A stretch of DNA of 64,000 nt from JBBQLG01 sp964251665 (lineage in GTDB: Bacteria; Bacteroidota; Bacteroidia; Cytophagales; Spirosomataceae). The notes under the pieces are model-generated. The model was given only the letters and a program-made list of their open reading frames with translations. It was not told the DNA's origin and did no database searches. The position numbers and the translations under genes were made by a program. The stretch is from the NCBI GenBank assembly GCA_964251665.1, contig CAXUKO010000001.1:310001-374000 (forward strand), given 5' to 3'. This document shows positions 59,411 to 64,000 of the stretch, one piece after another; the stretch's first letter is position 1; the number at the start of each line of letters is the position of its first letter.

Positions 59411-61849
59411 ATGAACTACGTAAAAGCCTTCCTGCTCACCGGCCTGACGCTTGCCCTGGTCTACGCGTTGAACCGTACCTGGGGTAGTCTACCCGCCATC
59501 GGTCCATTGCTGAGTCCATTTACCGGGTTCTGGCAGAACGCGGACCCCAAAGATGGTACACCCGCCGACGCCGACTTGACCATATCGGGTGCCCGGCAAC
59601 CCATTAAAGTTGTGTTCGACGACCTTAGCATTCCCCACGTTTTTTCCCAAAACGACCACGATGCCTACTTCGCCCAGGGTTACCTGACGGCCCGTGACCG
59701 TCTGTGGCAAATGGAATTTCAGACCCACGCAGCTGCCGGGCGGTTATCGGAACTGGTTGGCGACAAAGCCCTCGAACTGGATCGTTACAACCGTCGGTTA
59801 GGCATGGGCTATGGTGCCGAACAGGCCATGAAGGGCGTAATGAGCAATCCACGTACGCGCGAAATGGTGGAGGCTTATTCGGCGGGTGTTAATGCCTACA
59901 TCAGTCAGTTAAAACCGGCTAATTATCCGCTTGAATACAAGTTGCTCGGGTACGCGCCAGAACCCTGGCAACCCATCAAATGTGCTCTGTTTCTCAAGTA
60001 CATGTCGGGCGTACTGGCCCTCGGTGCCGACGACCTGAATATGAGCAATGTGCTCGAAAAATATGGCCCTACCGTAACCGCCGACCTGTTTCCGGATTAC
60101 CCAGCCATAGAAGATCCTATTATTCCGGTCGGTACCAAGTGGAATTTTAAGCCGCTGCCTCTTCCGGCTGCTTCTGCTAAAAGCCCGGCGGCTGGGCGTG
60201 ATCCCGTCGCGCTGTCCTGGCCCCGCCACGATCCCGAAATTGGCAGTAACAACTGGGCTGTGGGGCCGCAAAAGTCAGCAACTGGCTACCCCATGCTGGC
60301 CAACGATCCGCACTTGACGCTGAGTTTGCCGTCTATTTGGTATCAGATTCAACTGGTTAGCCCGACCATGAATGTTTATGGCGCTTCGATGCCCGGTGCG
60401 CCCGCCGTGCTGAGTGGGTTTACCAAAGAAATTGCCTGGGGCGTTACGAACGTCGGTGCTGACGTGCTCGACTTCTATCAAATAAAATTTAAGGACAATA
60501 GCCGACGGGAATACTGGCATAACAACCGCTGGAGACCCGTTCGGCAACGGATCGAGACGATTAAAGTAAAGGGTAAACCGGATGTGATCGACACCGTTCT
60601 CTACACTCATCACGGACCGGTCATGTACACAAAGGGTCAGAAACCGTACGCTGATAATGTGCCCATTGGCTATGCCGCTCGCTGGATTGCCCATGAATCA
60701 TCAAACGATTTTCTGTGCTGGTACCTGCTGAACCGGGCGAAGAACTACAATGAGTACCTGAACGCGCTGGCCTACTACAGTGCTCCTGCCCAGAACTTTG
60801 TGTTCGCTGATGTGAATAAAGACATTGCCATTGCGCCAAGCGGACGATTTCCACTTAAACGAAAGGATCAGGGCAAGTTTTTACTCGATGGCACGAACCC
60901 CGCCGATGATTGGCAGGGTTGGATTCCTGCTGACCAGAATCCGCGCGTCAAAAATCCAGAACGAGGCTTTGTCAGCTCGGCGAATCAGTCGTCCACTGAT
61001 CCAACGTATCCCTACTATATTAATTGGGAGTTTGCGCCATCGGAGCGGGGGCGACGGATTAATCAGCGGCTGACTATTATGCAGCGGATTACGGTTGATA
61101 GCTTACGACGATTGCAAAACGATACCTACAACCTGCGGGCGGTTGACGTGTTGCCGCTCTGGTTACTCCGAGTTCAGACAAGAGGCTTGTCGACGGTGCA
61201 ATTAACCGCGCTGAACGCCCTGAAAACTTGGTCGTACCACAACGATGCGAATTTGATTCCGCCCACCATTTTCACTGAATGGGTCAGGCAGGCACAGGAC
61301 GCGATCTGGAAAGACGAGTTTGATGAGTCAGGCCCGCGACCCATGCGTTACCCCAATTTCGACCGGTTAGTGCAGTTACTAAAGAAAGATACGACTTCGC
61401 ACTGGTTCGATAATGCGAATACACCCGCCCGCGAAACGCTATCGGATGTGCTGACGCAAAGTTTCCGTTCTACCGTTGATACACTCGCCCGAAAACATGG
61501 AACCTTTGGACCTGCTTGGGGATGGGGCCTGCATAAGAGTACGGATGTAATGCACCTGGCCCGGCTCGAACCGCTCAGTGTTATGGACGTGCAGACCGGT
61601 GGTGGTTCCGGTATCGTTAATGCTACAACCGCCCGCACTGGTCCCTCGTGGCGAATGATTGTTGCGCTTGGCCCTAAACCGCAGGCCTTTGGTGTATATC
61701 CTGGCGGGCAGTCTGGAAATCCGGGTAATGCTGCTTACCATAATCAGCTCGAGACGTGGCGAAAAGGCGAGTTAAACGAGTTACTTTTTCTGCAATCACC
61801 CACCGAAACCAATCCCCGCCTTCGCACCCGCTGGACCCTAAATCCCTGA
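59411..61849 (+). CDS. Penicillin acylase family Ntn-hydrolase
   Basis: An 812-residue exported amidase. A signal-anchor at 5-20, then the alpha-chain region with DDLSIPHVFSQNDHDAYFAQG and RDRLWQMEFQTHAAAGRLSE. The beta chain begins at the catalytic Ser279 in IGSNNWAV, which becomes the N-terminal nucleophile after self-cleavage. Asn-containing NDPHL and GASMPGAPAVLSGFT follow. It might cleave acyl amides such as beta-lactam side chains or quorum signals. Confidence 0.93.
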   Translation: MNYVKAFLLTGLTLALVYALNRTWGSLPAIGPLLSPFTGFWQNADPKDGTPADADLTISGARQPIKVVFDDLSIPHVFSQNDHDAYFAQGYLTARDRLWQMEFQTHAAAGRLSELVGDKALELDRYNRRLGMGYGAEQAMKGVMSNPRTREMVEAYSAGVNAYISQLKPANYPLEYKLLGYAPEPWQPIKCALFLKYMSGVLALGADDLNMSNVLEKYGPTVTADLFPDYPAIEDPIIPVGTKWNFKPLPLPAASAKSPAAGRDPVALSWPRHDPEIGSNNWAVGPQKSATGYPMLANDPHLTLSLPSIWYQIQLVSPTMNVYGASMPGAPAVLSGFTKEIAWGVTNVGADVLDFYQIKFKDNSRREYWHNNRWRPVRQRIETIKVKGKPDVIDTVLYTHHGPVMYTKGQKPYADNVPIGYAARWIAHESSNDFLCWYLLNRAKNYNEYLNALAYYSAPAQNFVFADVNKDIAIAPSGRFPLKRKDQGKFLLDGTNPADDWQGWIPADQNPRVKNPERGFVSSANQSSTDPTYPYYINWEFAPSERGRRINQRLTIMQRITVDSLRRLQNDTYNLRAVDVLPLWLLRVQTRGLSTVQLTALNALKTWSYHNDANLIPPTIFTEWVRQAQDAIWKDEFDESGPRPMRYPNFDRLVQLLKKDTTSHWFDNANTPARETLSDVLTQSFRSTVDTLARKHGTFGPAWGWGLHKSTDVMHLARLEPLSVMDVQTGGGSGIVNATTARTGPSWRMIVALGPKPQAFGVYPGGQSGNPGNAAYHNQLETWRKGELNELLFLQSPTETNPRLRTRWTLNP

Positions 61850-61856
61850 TCGAATT

Positions 61857-62207
61857 ATGATTTCTATCTTAATAATCGCCGTAATAAGTTTATTAGCACA
61901 GTTAATACTCCCCTGGTGGAGTGTGGCCCTCGTGGCATTTGGCATTGCTTGGTGGCGAAGCGAGACGGGCGGACGAGCATTCTGGTCTGGAGCTATTGGT
62001 GTTGGCTTAGTCTGGCAGATTTATGCACTAATCATTCACATGCGTAATGCAGGCATCCTTACCGGGCGCATGAGTCAGTTGTTTTTCAAGGCAGACATGC
62101 CCATCATACTCCTTGAAGTATCCGTTTTGATTGGCGCGCTGGTGGGCGGCTTGGCCGCTCTGAGTGGTTATTTATGCCGTCGGGCGCTACGTCCGCAAGT
62201 CGCCTGA
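61857..62207 (+). CDS. Hypothetical small membrane protein
   Basis: A 116-residue protein with three or four hydrophobic helices (about 2-33, 43-61, 82-108) and a basic C-terminus. I do not recognise a family. It starts 7 bp after the penicillin acylase gene, so it is probably co-transcribed with it. Confidence 0.7.
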   Translation: MISILIIAVISLLAQLILPWWSVALVAFGIAWWRSETGGRAFWSGAIGVGLVWQIYALIIHMRNAGILTGRMSQLFFKADMPIILLEVSVLIGALVGGLAALSGYLCRRALRPQVA

Positions 62208-62238
62208 ACAGCAGCGTCGATTTTCCGGGGCAATCCGG

Positions 62239-62246
62239 TATCTTTG
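62239..62246 (+). promoter_or_regulatory. -7 box TATCTTTG for the OmpH-like gene
   Basis: An exact TAnnTTTG match, 34 nt before the GTG start at 62281. Confidence 0.55.
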
Positions 62247-62280
62247 TTGCAACCTTTTACACAAAACCAACTGATTTCTC

Positions 62281-62874
62281 GTGAAGAATGCCTCACTCGT
62301 ATTGAACGCCGTACTTGTCGTAGCCGTAGCTGTTCTGTACTATCTCCATTTCAAGGACCAAAAAACTGAAACCGCCACGTCGCCGGTTGCTGCCGAAGCC
62401 AAAGGCAAAAACATTGTTTACGTGAACGTAGACTCCCTGCTGACCAAGTACGAATATTTCAAAGATGCTCAGAAAGTGCTGGAAAGTAAGCGGTTTCAGC
62501 TGGACAATGACCTGAACACCCGTGGCCGGTCATTGCAGAACGAAGTAGCCTTTTTTCAGCAGAAAGCACCAACCATGACACAGGAGCAGGGTCGCGCTAC
62601 AGAATCGGCTCTCCAGAAAAAACAGCAGGATTTGGTTGCCTATCGTGACCGGGCCGCCCAAAGTCTGGCTGCCGATGAACAGAAAAAAAACGAAGATCTG
62701 TACAACCAGATTTTTGCGTACCTGAAGAAGTATAACAAGCAAAACAAGTACGAGTTTGTGCTGGGTTATACCAAAGGCGGTGGCATTCTGTTTGCCAATG
62801 ACAGTAATGATGAAACATCGAAGATCCTGGCTGGTCTGAATAAAGAATATCAGGAACAACAGACGAAGAAATAA
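62281..62874 (+). CDS. OmpH/Skp-like periplasmic chaperone
   Basis: A 197-residue protein starting at GTG 62281. One N-terminal hydrophobic segment (NAVLVVAVAVLYYLHF), then the OmpH start KNIVYVNVDSLLTKYEYFKDA and a long coiled coil (about 65-165), then the Skp-like end (YEFVLGYTKGGGILFANDS). It is expected to escort outer-membrane proteins. A 52-bp palindrome follows. Confidence 0.85.
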   Translation: MKNASLVLNAVLVVAVAVLYYLHFKDQKTETATSPVAAEAKGKNIVYVNVDSLLTKYEYFKDAQKVLESKRFQLDNDLNTRGRSLQNEVAFFQQKAPTMTQEQGRATESALQKKQQDLVAYRDRAAQSLAADEQKKNEDLYNQIFAYLKKYNKQNKYEFVLGYTKGGGILFANDSNDETSKILAGLNKEYQEQQTKK

Positions 62875-62897
62875 ACTAACGCTGCGTTTCATTTCTC

Positions 62898-62949
62898 AAG
62901 CCTCTTTCCTGAGCGGGCGAATTAATTCGCCCGCTCAGGAAAGAGGCTT
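62898..62949 (+). terminator. 52-bp perfect palindrome after the OmpH-like gene, REP-like core
   Basis: Two 26-bp arms with no spacer; the centre is AGCGGGCGAATT/AATTCGCCCGCT, as in the REP-like repeats. T4 follows, so it can also terminate. TTCCT precedes the core as in the other copies. Confidence 0.75.
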
Positions 62950-63002
62950 TTCAGTGATCGGCAAACTTCACGTGCTGTTCCGGCGTTCTCAATCAATCGG
63001 GG

Positions 63003-63010
63003 TAACTTTG
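63003..63010 (+). promoter_or_regulatory. -7 box TAACTTTG for smpB
   Basis: An exact TAnnTTTG match, 20 nt before the smpB ATG. Confidence 0.55.
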
Positions 63011-63030
63011 CGCCCCTTCGTTATTCATCC

Positions 63031-63492
63031 ATGGCATCACCTTCAATTACTAAACAGGTCAATATTTTAAACCGCCGGGCAAAGTTTGAATTTGCCTTCC
63101 TGGAAACATTCACTGCCGGTCTTTCGCTGACAGGCACTGAAATTAAGTCAATCAGGCAGGGAAAAGTCAACCTGCAGGATTCATATTGTCTGTTTCTGAA
63201 TGACGAATTGTTCATTAGAAACATGAACGTGTCAACGTACACGGACGGGACGTATCTGAACCACCAACCGCTACGCGACCGGAAACTGTTGCTCACTAAG
63301 CGTGAACTGCGCCGGTTATCCGAAAAACTGAAGGATCAGGGTTTAACCATTATTCCCACCCGGCTATTCACAAATGAGCGGGGCTTTGCCAAAGTAGACA
63401 TTGCCTTGGCAAAAGGTAAGAAGCTGTACGACAAGCGCGAAAGTATTAAAGAGCGCGATGTAGAGCGTGAGATGAGCCGCGACCGGGATTAA
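63031..63492 (+). CDS. smpB: SsrA-binding protein SmpB
   Basis: A 153-residue tmRNA partner in trans-translation. NRRAKFEFAFLETFTAGLSLTGTEIKSIR, GKVNLQDSYC, LFTNERGFAKVDIALAKGKK and a basic C-terminal tail (KRESIKERDVEREMSRD) are diagnostic. ssrA is not seen in the window. An HNH gene follows. Confidence 0.96.
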   Translation: MASPSITKQVNILNRRAKFEFAFLETFTAGLSLTGTEIKSIRQGKVNLQDSYCLFLNDELFIRNMNVSTYTDGTYLNHQPLRDRKLLLTKRELRRLSEKLKDQGLTIIPTRLFTNERGFAKVDIALAKGKKLYDKRESIKERDVEREMSRDRD

Positions 63493-63587
63493 AATTAGGC
63501 CGCAGCGTTTAACAAGCCTATAAACTTGCCGTTATGTTATAAAAATCCCTAACTTGCTACAAAACAGAGGGTTTTTTAATGTAAGAT

Positions 63588-64000
63588 ATGGGCAGGAAAG
63601 TATTGGTCTTAAACCAAGATTATAGTGCGCTTAGCATCTGTTCCGTTCCAAAGGCTTTTTTGCTGGTCTTCCTCAACAAAGCCGAACTTGTTGCTGAATC
63701 CGATACACATACATTGCGCACCGTTGACAGTTCGTATCCGTGTCCATCCGTCATTCGGTTACATCGTTACGTAAGTCTCCCTTACAAAGGGGTTATGCTC
63801 ACTCGCCAAAACATTTTCAAGCGCGACAACCACCGGTGTTCTTATTGCGGTACTACGGAGGAACTGACTCTTGATCACGTTATTCCCAAATCGAGAGGGG
63901 GCAAAACGAACTGGGATAATTTAGCTACTGCCTGTAAACGCTGTAACTCGCGCAAAGGCGACGACACACCGGAAGAAGCCCGGATGCCGCTTCGACAGAA
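63588..64000 (+). CDS. HNH endonuclease family protein, 5' part
   Basis: An open frame from ATG 63588 to the window end (137 residues seen). MGRKVLVLNQDYSALSICSV, PKAFLLVFLNKAELV, then the HNH zinc-finger core CSYCGTTEELTLDHVIPKSR, GGKTNWDNLATACKRCN. The Cys pairs (CSYC, CKRC) and DHVIP are the HNH motif. This type is a stand-alone chromosomal protein of unclear role in Bacteroidota, not a CRISPR nuclease. The 3' end is outside the window. Confidence 0.9.
   Translation, partial: MGRKVLVLNQDYSALSICSVPKAFLLVFLNKAELVAESDTHTLRTVDSSYPCPSVIRLHRYVSLPYKGVMLTRQNIFKRDNHRCSYCGTTEELTLDHVIPKSRGGKTNWDNLATACKRCNSRKGDDTPEEARMPLRQ

Noticed and set aside
63588..64000. The HNH gene as part of a CRISPR or restriction system
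   Set aside because: It has the layout of the common stand-alone Bacteroidota HNH protein, and no repeats, cas genes or methylase are nearby.

Overview
The window is a stretch of chromosome from a Bacteroidota bacterium of the order Cytophagales, most likely a Spirosoma-like member of the Spirosomataceae. That is inferred from three things. Many genes are preceded 20-35 nt upstream of the start by the Bacteroidota -7 box TAnnTTTG, while Shine-Dalgarno sequences are not conspicuous. Lineage-typical families are present (DUF4834, DUF4295, the ~400-residue form of IspH, a Skp/OmpH-like protein, BshC). The gene orders acpP-fabF-rnc and rpmG-DUF4295-ftsY-...-rimO are also typical. The sequence looks moderately GC-rich, is densely coding on both strands and has no gap over 300 bp without a gene. 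I found no rRNA, tRNA, CRISPR array, intact insertion sequence or prophage.

Layout. 1-5868: the end of a FadN-type beta-oxidation gene, then a lipoprotein, an ECF sigma factor overlapping an anti-sigma-like/beta-barrel protein, and a small redox group (Rieske lipoprotein, b561-like membrane protein, YceI). 5978-8153: an S24 (LexA/CI-type) repressor divergent from a Y-family DNA polymerase, with two copies of a TTGTAnTACAA palindrome between them. 8197-14745: M28 peptidase, DUF4834, lipoprotein, purN, an orphan ABC ATPase, cyclophilin, an RmlD-like reductase, DUF167 and an unknown coiled-coil protein. 15012-17477: a Nudix-type regulator beside nadB. 17556-23363: kdsA, acpP-fabF-rnc, hsp20 and htrA. 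23476-31524: gmd, a SPOR lipoprotein, murB, a ROK kinase, an SDR, mlaE/mlaF and a flippase. 31726-39923: purH-gatC, nitrilase, def, yqgF, a Nudix hydrolase, udk, pdhB and asd.

40106-48675 is mainly a long minus-strand run: rpmG-DUF4295-ftsY-[degraded MNT/HEPN toxin-antitoxin remnant and lipoprotein]-rimO-bshC-fau-two glycosyltransferases. 48832-64000 holds an orphan nuoD, hpt, a TPR protein, an Lrp regulator, a divergent DUF2805/DUF2256 pair (the 52-residue DUF2256 gene is very short), a GHL10 lipoprotein, ispH, a flavin reductase, a GH3-family enzyme, a glycerophosphodiesterase, a penicillin acylase, an OmpH-like protein, smpB and the start of an HNH nuclease gene.

How the genes work together. 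Most are housekeeping genes for purine, NAD, fatty-acid and cell-wall precursor synthesis, translation and envelope quality control. The parts that stand out are the damage-polymerase/repressor pair with its visible operators, the sigma factor next to a periplasmic electron-transfer group, and the unusual richness in intergenic palindromes. These palindromes fall into two classes. Some have T-tails and act as terminators. Others are long and lack T-tails, and look like dispersed REP-like or other repeat elements, including a 74-bp perfect palindrome after pdhB. Several open frames start with a TTG that actually lies inside a -7 promoter box, so I moved those starts downstream.
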